Assembly (NCBI GenBank): GCA_934351765.1
Contig: CAKRJM010000001.1
Span: 1 to 40,934 of the forward strand
Direction of reading: 5' to 3'
Length of the DNA stretch: 40,934 nt
Origin: an uncultured Lachnospiraceae bacterium
Lineage (GTDB): Bacteria > Bacillota > Clostridia > Lachnospirales > Lachnospiraceae
Each line of letters begins with the position of its first letter. Position 1 is the first letter of the stretch. Shown piece after piece: positions 16,754 to 25,574 of the stretch. The translations under genes were made by a program, and so were the position numbers. The notes beneath the pieces were generated by a model that ran no database searches, was not told where the DNA came from, and saw only the letters and a list, made by a program, of their open reading frames with translations.

Positions 16754-17854
16754 ATGAAATTTATCCATGCTGCCGACATCCATCTCGGATGCCAGCCGGA
16801 CCGGGGATTTCCCTGGTCCCGCGAGCGTTCTTTTGATATTCTTGCCGCGTTCAAGGCGCTGATCGTGGCATGCAAAAAAGAAAAGCCGGATCTGCTTCTT
16901 TTATCCGGCGATCTGTTCCACCGCCAGCCCACCGCCGCGGAACTGAAAGAGGCCAGCGCGCTTCTTTCCAATATTCCGGAGATCCCTGTGGTCATGATCG
17001 CCGGAAATCACGACTGTATCCGTGCCGGCTCCGCCCTGGAGCGGTTCACCTGGCCGGATCATGTCACCCTCCTGTCGGGAAACGAGCTGGAGGAAGTCTC
17101 CTTTCCGGAGCTGAATACCGTAGTTCATGGTTTTTCCTATCATACCAGAGAGATCCGCGAACCACTGTATGATACGCTTCAGGCTCCCGCAGACGGGAGG
17201 TTTCATATTCTTCTCGCCCACGGCGGAGACGAAACCCATATCCCCATGGATCTGAAAAAAATGGCCGGCTCCGGCTTTTCCTATATGGCACTGGGCCATA
17301 TCCACAAGCCCTGGCTCAACGAGGCCGGACGCATGGCCTATCCCGGCTCCCTCTGCCCGGTAGATCTGACGGAAACCGGAAATCATGGCTGTATCGCCGG
17401 GGAGCTCACCGAAAATGACGGCCCCGGTGAGCTGCATCTGAAATTCCTTCCTCTTGCCTCCAGAAGCTATATTCCATGCCGGGTCAAGGTGACGGAAAAG
17501 ACCACAAACCAGTCTCTGTTCAAAACCGTGACAAACTTCATGGAACAGTACGGAGCCGCCAATATCTACAAGCTGACCTTAACCGGAAAGCGGGATCCCG
17601 ACATCGTGTTCGACGAAGCATATTTGAAAACTGCCGGACGGATCATCTCGTTTACCGATACGACCGTACCCGCCTATGACATCGAAGCGCTGCGCATGGA
17701 ACACCGCCACGACCTGATCGGTGATTATATTGACACCTTTCTTCCCGGCGCTGAGGAATCCTCCCTTCAGGATCCGGTCCGCCGCCAGGCATTTTTCTAT
17801 GGTCTTGACGCGCTGCTTTCCAACTTAGATTCAGATACAGGAGAACCAAAATGA
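16754..17854 (+). CDS. SbcD/YhaO-like DNA repair exonuclease (metallophosphoesterase)
   Basis: A 366-residue calcineurin-like phosphoesterase, the nuclease half of an Mre11/Rad50-type pair acting on DNA ends. Metal-site motifs run in order: AADIHLG (residues 6-12), LSGDLFHR (50-57), AGNHD (83-87), LAHGGDE and LGHIHKP. The C-terminal part, about residues 230-366, is the accessory domain of the YhaO type. AGAAAGGA precedes the ATG. Its stop overlaps the ATG of the SMC-like ATPase (ATGA), which marks them as partners. Confidence 0.9.
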   Translation: MKFIHAADIHLGCQPDRGFPWSRERSFDILAAFKALIVACKKEKPDLLLLSGDLFHRQPTAAELKEASALLSNIPEIPVVMIAGNHDCIRAGSALERFTWPDHVTLLSGNELEEVSFPELNTVVHGFSYHTREIREPLYDTLQAPADGRFHILLAHGGDETHIPMDLKKMAGSGFSYMALGHIHKPWLNEAGRMAYPGSLCPVDLTETGNHGCIAGELTENDGPGELHLKFLPLASRSYIPCRVKVTEKTTNQSLFKTVTNFMEQYGAANIYKLTLTGKRDPDIVFDEAYLKTAGRIISFTDTTVPAYDIEALRMEHRHDLIGDYIDTFLPGAEESSLQDPVRRQAFFYGLDALLSNLDSDTGEPK

Positions 17855-19734
17855 AATTAAAGGATCTGCATATTTCCGGTTTCGGAAAATACACCCATAA
17901 GGATCTGTCCTTTACCGATGGGATCAATGTGATCTACGGAGACAACGGCTCCGGAAAATCCACCCTCCACGCATACCTGCGTGCCATGTTCTTCGGCATG
18001 GAACGGGGCCGGGGACGGGCCGCCAGTACCGATACCTACAGCCACTATTATCCCTGGAATTCTCAGGCTCCCTACGGTGGTTCTCTGTCGTTCCGGACGG
18101 ATGAGGATGACGGCGATTTTCTGCTGGAACGGTGCTTTGACACCAAAAACCGTACCATGGCCATCCGGAAACAGGCCACCGGAAAGCTGATCAGTACCGA
18201 GCAGGCCGATCTGGACCGGCTGCTGGGCGGTCTCACTGAAGATGTTTATAAAAACACCATCAGCATTGAACAGCTCAAGGCTGCCACTGACAAGTCGCTA
18301 AGCTCCGGCCTGAAAAATCATCTCTCCAGCTTAACCTTTTCCGGAAACAGTGCCCTGGATGTAACCCATACCATGGCTTCCTTAAAGGAAAAGAAAAAAG
18401 CCCTGAAGCAGTCCATCGACCCGAATGCTGAAGAACGGTTCCGGTCCCTGTTCCGGGAGATCTGTGAGATCGAGGATCAGTTAAAGGACATGGACGGCCA
18501 GCCGGAGGAGCTGGAAAAGAGAATCAAAACACTGGAAGCCTCCCTGAAAAAAGAACAGAAAACTCAGGCCGGATTGGAAACGCTCCATGAGCTTCGAAAA
18601 GAACAGCTTGCCAAAAACAGCATGTCCGCAATCCGCAATCCGGAAATCTACCAGGATCGTCTGGAGGATGCCTTTGCCGCCCACCGGCTTGCCAAAAACG
18701 AGAATGACCGCCATGCACGGAGAAGGCTGCGCTTTCGTGACATCGCTGCCGGGCTTTTATCCACGGTGATTTTTGCGCTTCTTGGACTCGGTATTATCTT
18801 TTACGACAAGATTCCGATCGTAAACACACCGTTTCCGCTCCCCATGCTGCCATTCCTGATCTTCTTTTTCGGTGCTTCCGGAGTCTCACTTCTGGTCACT
18901 GTTATTTTATTCATCCTGTCCCAAAAAGATGACTCCGATTCGGAAGCAATGGCCGCAGAAACCGAGCTGTTTCTACAGCAGCAGTTTGAACTCCATCTCG
19001 GAACTTCCGAGGTCAGCGAGGAAGGCATGGAGGAACTGCTTCGAGTTATCGATGATTATTTCCAGCAGGAAAAGGAGCTGGAAGCCACAGAGAGAGCCAC
19101 AGAGGATTCCTTAAAGGCCATCGTTGCGCTTCAGGAACAGCTCCAGGCTGCCCATGAAGAACAGACACAGTTTCAGAAGCAGACCTGGGAATTTGAACAG
19201 GCCACAGCCAGACTCGCCGACCTGGAGGAACAGAAAACTGCCGTAGGGCGGATTCGTGAAGCAAACCATCAGGCAGAGGAAAAGATCAAAGCCGTCACTC
19301 TGGCAGAAGAAACCATTGCCTCCCTGTCAGCAAAGATCCATGAAACCTTCAGCCCGGTGCTTAACCGCCAGGTTTCCGAAATCCTCTGCTCCATCACCGA
19401 CGGCATTTACGATCAGGTTTACATTGATGAAAGCTTAAACGTCACGGTCCGCACCGGCGGCCGGACTGTTCCTCTGGAATCATTAAGCCGCGGCACCATT
19501 GAGCAGATCTATCTGGCACTCCGCATCAGTGCGGTGCAGATCCTCTGCCCTGATGCCTCCTTCCCCATCCTGCTGGATGACACCTTCGCCTACTATGATG
19601 ATACCCGCCTCCACAACACCTTAAAGTGGCTGGCAGAACATTATTCCGGCCAGGTGCTCCTGTTCACCTGCCATAAACGGGAGGCTGCCTTCCTGTCAAG
19701 ACTGAACGTGCCATATCATCTGATCACCTTATAA
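17851..19734 (+). CDS. Rad50/SbcC-like (YhaN-type) ATPase with central membrane helices
   Basis: A 627-residue split ABC ATPase. The N-terminal lobe has Walker A GDNGSGKST (residues 30-38). The C-terminal lobe has the signature LSRGTIEQ (about 545) and Walker B FPILLDDTFAYYDD (about 571-584). Two coiled-coil stretches (about 180-290 and 390-480) flank a centre with two hydrophobic helices at about 298-317 and 333-356. There is no CxxC zinc hook. It is shorter than SbcC (about 1000 residues), and the helices suggest tethering to the membrane, as reported for YhaN-like proteins. It probably works with the upstream phosphoesterase on DNA ends or intermediates. Confidence 0.88.
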   Translation: MKLKDLHISGFGKYTHKDLSFTDGINVIYGDNGSGKSTLHAYLRAMFFGMERGRGRAASTDTYSHYYPWNSQAPYGGSLSFRTDEDDGDFLLERCFDTKNRTMAIRKQATGKLISTEQADLDRLLGGLTEDVYKNTISIEQLKAATDKSLSSGLKNHLSSLTFSGNSALDVTHTMASLKEKKKALKQSIDPNAEERFRSLFREICEIEDQLKDMDGQPEELEKRIKTLEASLKKEQKTQAGLETLHELRKEQLAKNSMSAIRNPEIYQDRLEDAFAAHRLAKNENDRHARRRLRFRDIAAGLLSTVIFALLGLGIIFYDKIPIVNTPFPLPMLPFLIFFFGASGVSLLVTVILFILSQKDDSDSEAMAAETELFLQQQFELHLGTSEVSEEGMEELLRVIDDYFQQEKELEATERATEDSLKAIVALQEQLQAAHEEQTQFQKQTWEFEQATARLADLEEQKTAVGRIREANHQAEEKIKAVTLAEETIASLSAKIHETFSPVLNRQVSEILCSITDGIYDQVYIDESLNVTVRTGGRTVPLESLSRGTIEQIYLALRISAVQILCPDASFPILLDDTFAYYDDTRLHNTLKWLAEHYSGQVLLFTCHKREAAFLSRLNVPYHLITL

Positions 19735-19742
19735 ACAGAAAA

Positions 19743-19790
19743 TCTCCCGTCTCTTCAGATCTGTTCCGAAGGGCGGGAGAATATTTTATT
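19743..19790 (+). terminator. Terminator after the YhaN-like gene
   Basis: TCTCCCG (19743-19749) pairs with CGGGAGA (19774-19780), followed by ATATTTTATT. It begins 9 bases after the stop codon. Confidence 0.75.
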
Positions 19791-19852
19791 CATTCCTGTT
19801 CATTTCTGTTTCCGGACTGCTCCGGAAACATTTTTTCGCCTGCTATCACTTC

Positions 19853-21022
19853 TTACCGGTTCCGATATTTTTCCAGTGCCCGGTTAATCCGGTCGGTTGG
19901 ATTCAGAAGCCCGTTGATGGAAACATCATGGTTCATGTAATCGATCAGAAGCGCAATATACTTGCTCATATCAACATCAATATAATACGGTCTGGAAAGG
20001 AGCTCCGGCGTCTGGTAAATCAGGTTTGTGGTAAGGATCCGGTCGATGATCCCCTTCTCATAATATTCATCAAACTTCTGAAGTCCGCCGGTAAACAGAC
20101 CGAACGTTACGCAGACAAATACCTTTCTTGCCTTTCTGCGCTTTAACTCCTTAGCTACCTCAAGAACACTGTCTCCGGAGGAGATCATATCATCGATGAT
20201 AACCACATCCTTATTCTCTACTGAGGAACCAAGGAACTCATGTGCTACAATCGGATTACGTCCGTCTACGATCCTGGTATAATCACGGCGCTTATAGAAC
20301 ATACCCACATCCAGGCCAAGAACATTGGCAAAATAGATTGCACGGCTCATGCCTCCCTCATCGGGGCTGATGACCATCATATGATCACTGTCGATCTGGA
20401 GCTCCCGCTCATGACGCAGCAGATGTTTGATAAACTGATAACAGGGCTGCACCGTCTCAAAGCCTTTTAACGGAATCGCGTTCTGCACGCGGGGATCATG
20501 GGCATCAAAGGTAATAATATGATCCACGCCCATATGGATCAGCTCCTGAAGTGCCAGAGCACAGTCCAGGGATTCTCTTCCGCTTCTCTTATGCTGGCGG
20601 CTCTCGTAAAGGAACGGCATGATGACGGTCATCCTCCTTGCCTTTCCACCCACCGCAGCGATAATTCTCTTTAAATTCTGGAAATGATCATCCGGGGACA
20701 TATGGTTCAGATGACCGCTGACTGTATACGTCAGGCTGTAGTTGCAGACATCTACCATCAGGAACAAATCATCCCCCCGCACGGATTTGTCAATAACGCC
20801 CTTTGCCTCACCGGTTCCAAACCGCGGCACGTGACTTTCGATAATAAAGCTTTCCTTTTCATATTCAGAAAACAGCACGGATCCTTTATGCTCATGCTGC
20901 CGTTCACAGCGCCACGCAGCCAGATAGGCATCCACCTTTCGCCCAAGCTCCTGGCAGCCGTCAATGGGGATCAGCCCCAGCGGCCCTACGGGTATGGTAT
21001 TCAGCACATGTTCGTCCTGCAT
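19853..21022 (-). CDS. prs: Ribose-phosphate pyrophosphokinase (PRPP synthetase)
   Basis: Makes phosphoribosyl pyrophosphate from ribose 5-phosphate and ATP for nucleotide, histidine and tryptophan synthesis. At 389 residues it is longer than the classical enzyme (about 315) and belongs to a divergent Clostridia group. It retains YESRQHKRSGRESLDCALALQ-type flexible-loop residues, ITFDAHDP and the PRPP loop VVIIDDMISSGDSV. The N-terminal third is reshaped. AGGAGG precedes the ATG at 21022. No terminator or clear promoter was found in the short gap before the next gene. Confidence 0.92.
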   Translation of the reverse strand: MQDEHVLNTIPVGPLGLIPIDGCQELGRKVDAYLAAWRCERQHEHKGSVLFSEYEKESFIIESHVPRFGTGEAKGVIDKSVRGDDLFLMVDVCNYSLTYTVSGHLNHMSPDDHFQNLKRIIAAVGGKARRMTVIMPFLYESRQHKRSGRESLDCALALQELIHMGVDHIITFDAHDPRVQNAIPLKGFETVQPCYQFIKHLLRHERELQIDSDHMMVISPDEGGMSRAIYFANVLGLDVGMFYKRRDYTRIVDGRNPIVAHEFLGSSVENKDVVIIDDMISSGDSVLEVAKELKRRKARKVFVCVTFGLFTGGLQKFDEYYEKGIIDRILTTNLIYQTPELLSRPYYIDVDMSKYIALLIDYMNHDVSINGLLNPTDRINRALEKYRNR

Positions 21023-21130
21023 TCTTGTTTCCTCCTGTTTTATCCGATCGTCTGTAATATTTTTATAACATAAAATGACACAGTAATTCCGAGTTTTCTA
21101 TTAAAAGGCTAACATCGGCGTTCTGAAAAG

Positions 21131-22126
21131 TCAAGCCCTGCTTTGCCCGATTTTCTTTTTTATACGAATATCAGCGCCAAAGAGCGGAATAACCCGATAA
21201 TCGTTCATAACACGGGACGCAATACGCTCCGAATAGGTACGGCGCAGCTCATTGACCGACAGATTCGTGGAGATCACTGTAGACTTTTCCCGCAGCTTCC
21301 GGTCATTGATGCAGTAAAAAAGCTCCGCATTTTCCAGACTGTTTCCCAGCTCTGTCCCCAGATCATCAATGATCAGCAGATCGCAGGAAAACAAACCGTC
21401 ATATTTTTCCCGGTTTTCGCCATCCCGCCCGAACCGGTGATCCACGATGATCTGAAACAGATCTGATGCCGTGAGATACAGCACCGCTTCCGCCCGGTCA
21501 AGAAGCGCCTTTGCAATGCAGTTGGTCAGAAATGTCTTTCCCGTTCCTGCCGAACCGGTGAACAGAAGATTTCCTCCCTTTTCCCGGAAATTCTCTACAT
21601 AGGCACGGCAGCCTGCCACCACCTGCTTCATATAATCATACTGGCTCAGCCCCTGCTTTTCGTTGACGATCAGTTCCTTATCATAGTAATCATAGACAAG
21701 ATGATCAAAATTTTCCCGCTCCAGCACATGCTCCAGATTGGACTGTCCGTACAGGATCTTAATCTCTGCCTGTCGGAAGCAGCGGCATTTTTTCCCGTCC
21801 ACATAGCCGGTGTCCTTACATTCCGGACAGGTATAGACCGGCGCCATGAACTCCCTTGAAAAGCCGCCCATGGCCAGCAGTGTTTCTTTTCCCTCCCGCA
21901 GCTCGGCAAGCTTTGTCCGCAGCCGGGGAAGCGCCGCCTGATCGCCGGATAAGAGCCGCTTTGCCTGCTCCACCGAAATGGCCGCGATCTCCCGGTCATA
22001 CTCCTCCAGCCGGGGAAGCGCCCGGTAGACCTGTGCGATCCGCTCCTCCTGCTTATGGCGGTTCTCCGTCTGCCGCCGCTGATAGATCCTCATCAGCGCA
22101 TCATACTGGGAATTACTCAGTGCCAC
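21131..22126 (-). CDS. DnaC/DnaI-like helicase loader ATPase
   Basis: A 331-residue AAA+ ATPase that loads the replicative helicase. The N-terminal half is helical with a zinc-binding set CPEC...CRC (Cys 100, 103, 114, 116), as in DnaI. The ATPase has Walker A GSAGTGKT (191-198), Walker B LLIIDDLGTE (250-259), sensor 1 STVISTNLS and the arginine block YSERIASRV. The start is GTG at 22126, behind AAAGGAGG. It follows the DnaD-domain gene by 12 bases, forming a primosome operon. Confidence 0.92.
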   Translation of the reverse strand: MALSNSQYDALMRIYQRRQTENRHKQEERIAQVYRALPRLEEYDREIAAISVEQAKRLLSGDQAALPRLRTKLAELREGKETLLAMGGFSREFMAPVYTCPECKDTGYVDGKKCRCFRQAEIKILYGQSNLEHVLERENFDHLVYDYYDKELIVNEKQGLSQYDYMKQVVAGCRAYVENFREKGGNLLFTGSAGTGKTFLTNCIAKALLDRAEAVLYLTASDLFQIIVDHRFGRDGENREKYDGLFSCDLLIIDDLGTELGNSLENAELFYCINDRKLREKSTVISTNLSVNELRRTYSERIASRVMNDYRVIPLFGADIRIKKKIGQSRA

Positions 22127-22138
22127 TGCCGTCCTCCT

Positions 22139-23233
22139 TTAAAAACCGTTGAGCTTTTTCACCAGCTCATCGTAATCGTAATCTCTCTGGGTAAAATTAT
22201 GGAAGCTGTTGGGGCGCTTTTCCTCGCGGCTCTGAATCTGAGACTGATCCTTCGGCTGCTTTTCATCCAACCGCGCAATATCCTCTTTCCGGCTGATCCC
22301 TTTCTTCCGCCATTCCGTCAGGATCTTGTCCGCATACTCAAAGCTGGGCTGATGGATCGTCCGCATGGTGCGGTCACATGCTTCCAGCACCACCTCCACC
22401 GGAAACCCGTACTCCCGAAACCACCGGTCGATGGTCTTCCGCTCCCCGGCAGCCGGATTCCGCCCGCCGAGACCAAAGGCCTTTAACACGGCATATGTAT
22501 TCTTTCCGCCCATGACGGTCTCCGCCCGCGCCTGCTCCACCGTCAGGATCCCACGTTCCTTCCAGTTCAGGGCAACTGCCTCAATATAACGCATGCTCCG
22601 ATGTCCGTTGGAAACACAGTATTCCAGCAGATATTCCAGAAGCTCTGCACTCATATGAAGATTTCCATACAGGTTTCCCAGCACATCGCAGTCTCTTGCC
22701 GTCAAATTCTTTCCCGTATAACGTCCTGCCATATAGACAAGCTGGGTAAAATCCGCGTCCTTCGCAAGCGCCTGCATCTGCTCTTTTGTAGGGCCGTTTC
22801 CGTCAAAGACCGACTTCGCTGCCGCTTCCTGCTCCGCTGCTCCGGCCTCTGCCTGTCCGGCAATGGTTCCTGTACGGTGCTCCGTCGTCTGACGTTCAGT
22901 TCCCCGTCGGTTTTCCTGTCCCGGTGCCTGCACGGCCTTTTCCCCATCCAGCAGCAAGATCCCTGCCAGCGTTCCCGCCCGGTCATATTCCAGTCGGATC
23001 AGCCCTGTTTTTTCCCAGTATTTCAATGCACGCAGCACATCTGCTTCCGTATTATTGAGCCTGTCCGCCATTCCTGCGACAGAAAGCTCTCCGCCCTGGG
23101 TCATCTGGCGCAGCAGAAGAAGATATACCTTTACAAACTCTCCGTTAGCCTCCGCCATATAATCATCCACAAACCGGTTGGACACCACCGTTGCTCCGTG
23201 GCTCTGCCTGTCTGTCACATACAGTCCGGCCAT
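22139..23233 (-). CDS. DnaD domain protein (primosomal protein)
   Basis: A replication-initiation protein of about 364 residues, related to DnaD and DnaB of low-GC Gram-positives. The N-terminal part (to about residue 95) is a winged-helix domain (FVKVYLLLLRQMTQGG, MADRLNNTEADVLRALKYWEKTGLI). A low-complexity Ala/Glu/Gln linker follows, then two DnaD/DnaB_2-type domains (LEYLLEYCVSNGHRSMRYIEAVALNWKERG-like and VLEACDRTMRTIHQPSFEYADKILTEW-like). The ATG at 23233 is favoured by AGAGGTGAG; a GTG at 23242 is also possible. A DnaA-box cluster lies directly upstream. Confidence 0.9.
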   Translation of the reverse strand: MAGLYVTDRQSHGATVVSNRFVDDYMAEANGEFVKVYLLLLRQMTQGGELSVAGMADRLNNTEADVLRALKYWEKTGLIRLEYDRAGTLAGILLLDGEKAVQAPGQENRRGTERQTTEHRTGTIAGQAEAGAAEQEAAAKSVFDGNGPTKEQMQALAKDADFTQLVYMAGRYTGKNLTARDCDVLGNLYGNLHMSAELLEYLLEYCVSNGHRSMRYIEAVALNWKERGILTVEQARAETVMGGKNTYAVLKAFGLGGRNPAAGERKTIDRWFREYGFPVEVVLEACDRTMRTIHQPSFEYADKILTEWRKKGISRKEDIARLDEKQPKDQSQIQSREEKRPNSFHNFTQRDYDYDELVKKLNGF

Positions 23234-23257
23234 CTCTCTCACCTCTCTCGTCCGTCC

Positions 23258-23286
23258 ATTATAGCACAGCCCCCCGAAAAAGAGAA
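23258..23286 (-). promoter_or_regulatory. Extended -10 promoter of the dnaD operon
   Basis: On the minus strand TGC-TATAAT (23266-23258) is an extended -10 element. The -35 position (TTCTCT, 23286-23281, 17-base spacer) is weak, which fits an activated or DnaA-modulated promoter. It lies about 25 bases before the dnaD start and next to the DnaA-box cluster. Confidence 0.6.
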
Positions 23287-23296
23287 CTGCTTTTTC

Positions 23297-23502
23297 CTGT
23301 CCACAGACTGTGGAGCTTTCTCCACAATTTCATTGTGGATATTGTGGATATTGTGGATAACCATCGACTTTTTTCCCCATCATGTGCAGAAAACGTCGAT
23401 TTTACTGGATAGTTATGAATTTATCAATCCGGAGTTTTCCACAAAAAAATCCACAGGTTTATCCCCATAAATTGTTGATAAGCCTGTGGATATTGTGGAT
23501 AA
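23297..23502. promoter_or_regulatory. DnaA-box cluster upstream of dnaD
   Basis: A dense set of matches to the DnaA box TTATCCACA (reverse TGTGGATAA). TGTGGATAT, TGTGGATAT and TGTGGATAA lie back to back at 23334-23342, 23343-23351 and 23352-23360. A second tandem pair, TGTGGATAT/TGTGGATAA, is at 23485-23493/23494-23502, with TGTTGATAA at 23473-23481. In the other orientation are TTCTCCACA (23318-23326), TTTTCCACA (23435-23443) and TTATCCCCA (23459-23467), with weaker AAATCCACA (23447-23455) and CTGTCCACA (23297-23305). The cluster fills the gap between murC and the dnaD promoter. Confidence 0.85.
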
Positions 23503-24885
23503 CTACTTTCCTAAAAGGGTTTCTCCAATCTTTACAACGTCTCCCGCCCCCATAGTTATCAACAATTCATTGGGGACAAGATTTTCCAGAAGAAATTTCT
23601 CAATTTCTCCAAATGATTCAAAATAATGGACCGGCGTGCCCAGCTTCTCAATTTCGACAGCAAGATCCGCGGAGCTGATTCCCAGCGTATCGGTCTCTCT
23701 CGCCGGATAGATCTTCGCCAGAACTACCTCATCTGCCAGGGACAATGCTTTCGCAAACTCTCCCATCAGCGCTTTTGTCCTGGTATACGTATGCGGCTGG
23801 AATACACACCAGATCTTCTTTTTGTGAAGCTTCTCTGCCGCAAGCAGCGTCGCCTTGATCTCATCCGGATGATGCGCGTAATCATCAACGATCTCCACAC
23901 CTCCGAGATTTCCCTTGAATTCAAACCGCCGCTCTGTTCCGGTGTAGCCGTCAAGACCTTTTTCAATGGCTTCCTCCGGAATATGAAGTGCATCTGCCAC
24001 AGCTGCCGCAGCCAGGGCATTGGCAATGTTATGCTCACCGGGAACCTCCAGATCCAGATGACCGATCTTTCTTCCCCGACGGATCACGTCAAAGGACGCA
24101 TATCCCTTTTCATTATAGGTGATCTGCTCTGCCCGGTAATCCGCATCCTCCGCTTCCAGCGCAAAAGTCACCATGGGACAGGCAAGATCGTTCATTAACT
24201 CCCGGTATCCCGGAATATCCGCATTGATGATCAGAAGTCCGTCCCCTGTCAGAAGCTTCGCAAAGGTATGGAACGAGTTTCGTATGTCATTCAGATCTTT
24301 AAAGAAATCCAGATGATCCTCCCGGATATTCAGAATAACCTCAATGGTCGGGAAGAATGAGTGGAAACTGTTGGTATATTCACATGCCTCCGTCACAAAG
24401 CAGTCCGAATGGCCAACCCGGATATTTCCGCCGATGCTGTGAAGGATCCCGCCCACGGAAATCGTCGGATCTGCATCCGCTGCCAGCAGGATCTCTGTCA
24501 CCATGGAGGTCGTCGTTGTTTTTCCATGGGTTCCGGCAATGGCTACTGCCTGCCTGTAATTCTTCATCATCTGCCCCAGAAGCTCGGCTCTTGTCAGCAT
24601 GGGAAGTCCCTGCCGCACAGCCTCGGCAAACTCCGGATTATCCGGATGAACAGCCGCCGTATATACCACCAGATCCGTATCGGGACTGATATTGGATGCC
24701 CGCTGTCCCTGATATACAACTGCTCCGCCGGCTTCCAGATGTTTCGTCAGCGCAGACACTGCTGAATCGGACCCGGTTACACGAAAGCCTTCCTTCAGCA
24801 GTATCTCCGCCAGCCCGCTCATACTGATCCCGCCGATTCCGATAAAATGTATCGCAATAGGTTTCTGAAAATCGATCTGATACAT
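23503..24885 (-). CDS. murC: UDP-N-acetylmuramate--L-alanine ligase
   Basis: A cytoplasmic peptidoglycan-precursor enzyme adding L-alanine to UDP-MurNAc. At 460 residues it shows the N-terminal Rossmann-like HFIGIGGISMSGLAEIL, the ATP loop GTHGKTTTTS, TEACEYTNSFHSFFPTIEVILNI, the ligase block NALAAAAVADAL and the C-terminal DDYAHHPDEIKATL. The start at 24885 follows AAGGAAAGG. It begins 23 bases after queT with no terminator between, so read-through from the queT promoter is likely. Confidence 0.97.
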   Translation of the reverse strand: MYQIDFQKPIAIHFIGIGGISMSGLAEILLKEGFRVTGSDSAVSALTKHLEAGGAVVYQGQRASNISPDTDLVVYTAAVHPDNPEFAEAVRQGLPMLTRAELLGQMMKNYRQAVAIAGTHGKTTTTSMVTEILLAADADPTISVGGILHSIGGNIRVGHSDCFVTEACEYTNSFHSFFPTIEVILNIREDHLDFFKDLNDIRNSFHTFAKLLTGDGLLIINADIPGYRELMNDLACPMVTFALEAEDADYRAEQITYNEKGYASFDVIRRGRKIGHLDLEVPGEHNIANALAAAAVADALHIPEEAIEKGLDGYTGTERRFEFKGNLGGVEIVDDYAHHPDEIKATLLAAEKLHKKKIWCVFQPHTYTRTKALMGEFAKALSLADEVVLAKIYPARETDTLGISSADLAVEIEKLGTPVHYFESFGEIEKFLLENLVPNELLITMGAGDVVKIGETLLGK

Positions 24886-24908
24886 TTCTTTTCCTTTCCT
24901 TATTTGAA

Positions 24909-25415
24909 CTATACCGCGTTCATCCGGAAGATTACATTCTTATGACGCTCCAGCGCCAGCAGAAGAATCGTTCCCAGTCCTGCCACCGCCAGGATCTCTC
25001 CGATTCCCACGGTCACCATCATAAACGGTACTGCGTCTCCCGCACCGTAGCCGATCTTCAGCACCCACGGTACGATCAGGGTGTTGGACACGATCGGCGG
25101 CACACTCACCAGATACTTGTGCTTCCGCAGCAGATACGTTCCCACAGCGCCGATCAGAGTCGCCAGACTTCCCAGCACCACATCCATAACGACCGCTCCG
25201 GAAAACAGGTTTGCCAGGAAGCAGCCGATGGTCACACCCGGGATCGCCGCCGGTGTAAAGAACGGCAGCACCACCAGCATTTCTGAGATCCGGAACTGCA
25301 CCGGCCCGAACGAAATAGGCTCGAACAGCATGGTCAGCACCACGTAGAGCGCCGCGATCAGCGCTCCCTGCACAAGATACAGAACCGCCTTTGATGATAC
25401 ATTGTTTGTCTTCAT
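24909..25415 (-). CDS. queT: QueT family queuosine-precursor transporter
   Basis: A 168-residue membrane protein of the QueT family (S-component of an ECF-type importer), taking up a queuosine precursor such as preQ1. It has about five helices with the family signatures ALYVVLTMLFEPISFGPVQFRISEML and FFTPAAIPGVTIGCFLANLF. The ATG at 25415 has AAGGAG nine bases upstream, within the tail of a preQ1 riboswitch, which independently supports the function. Confidence 0.93.
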   Translation of the reverse strand: MKTNNVSSKAVLYLVQGALIAALYVVLTMLFEPISFGPVQFRISEMLVVLPFFTPAAIPGVTIGCFLANLFSGAVVMDVVLGSLATLIGAVGTYLLRKHKYLVSVPPIVSNTLIVPWVLKIGYGAGDAVPFMMVTVGIGEILAVAGLGTILLLALERHKNVIFRMNAV

Positions 25416-25424
25416 TTTTCATTT

Positions 25425-25467
25425 CTCCTTTAGTTTTGTTTTACGAGTGGAAGGTCTCGAACACTCG
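25425..25467 (-). promoter_or_regulatory. preQ1-I riboswitch upstream of queT
   Basis: On the minus strand CGAGTG (25467-25462) pairs with CACTCG (25449-25444) around the 12-base loop TTCGAGACCTTC. The A-rich tail TAAAACAAAACTAAAGGAG follows. The small hairpin with a UUC..G..CC loop and an A-rich tail ending in ACTAA matches the class I preQ1 aptamer. The tail runs into the ribosome binding site AAGGAG, so preQ1 should hide it and reduce translation. The gene it controls is a preQ1/queuosine transporter. Confidence 0.82.
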
Positions 25468-25574
25468 GCTATAACCATAGCACAGTTCCGTGGAAATTGC
25501 AAGACGGGGGATGATCCGGAATACCGCACGGAGTATCACAGGAAACATATCGAACGCTGTGCAGCCGTTGCTTT

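Noticed and set aside
23334..23502. CRISPR-like or simple satellite repeat
   Set aside because: The 9-mers match the DnaA box, occur in both orientations and have no spacer-repeat structure.
23297..23502. Firm call of this site as the chromosomal origin oriC
   Set aside because: No dnaA, dnaN or rpmH is adjacent, no clear AT-rich unwinding element was seen, and gene orientation does not flip cleanly here; left as one of several hypotheses.
24940..25422. Second open frame of 160 codons overlapping queT
   Set aside because: Same strand, shifted frame; the product is Gly/Arg/Asp-rich without membrane helices, while the QueT frame matches its family and riboswitch.
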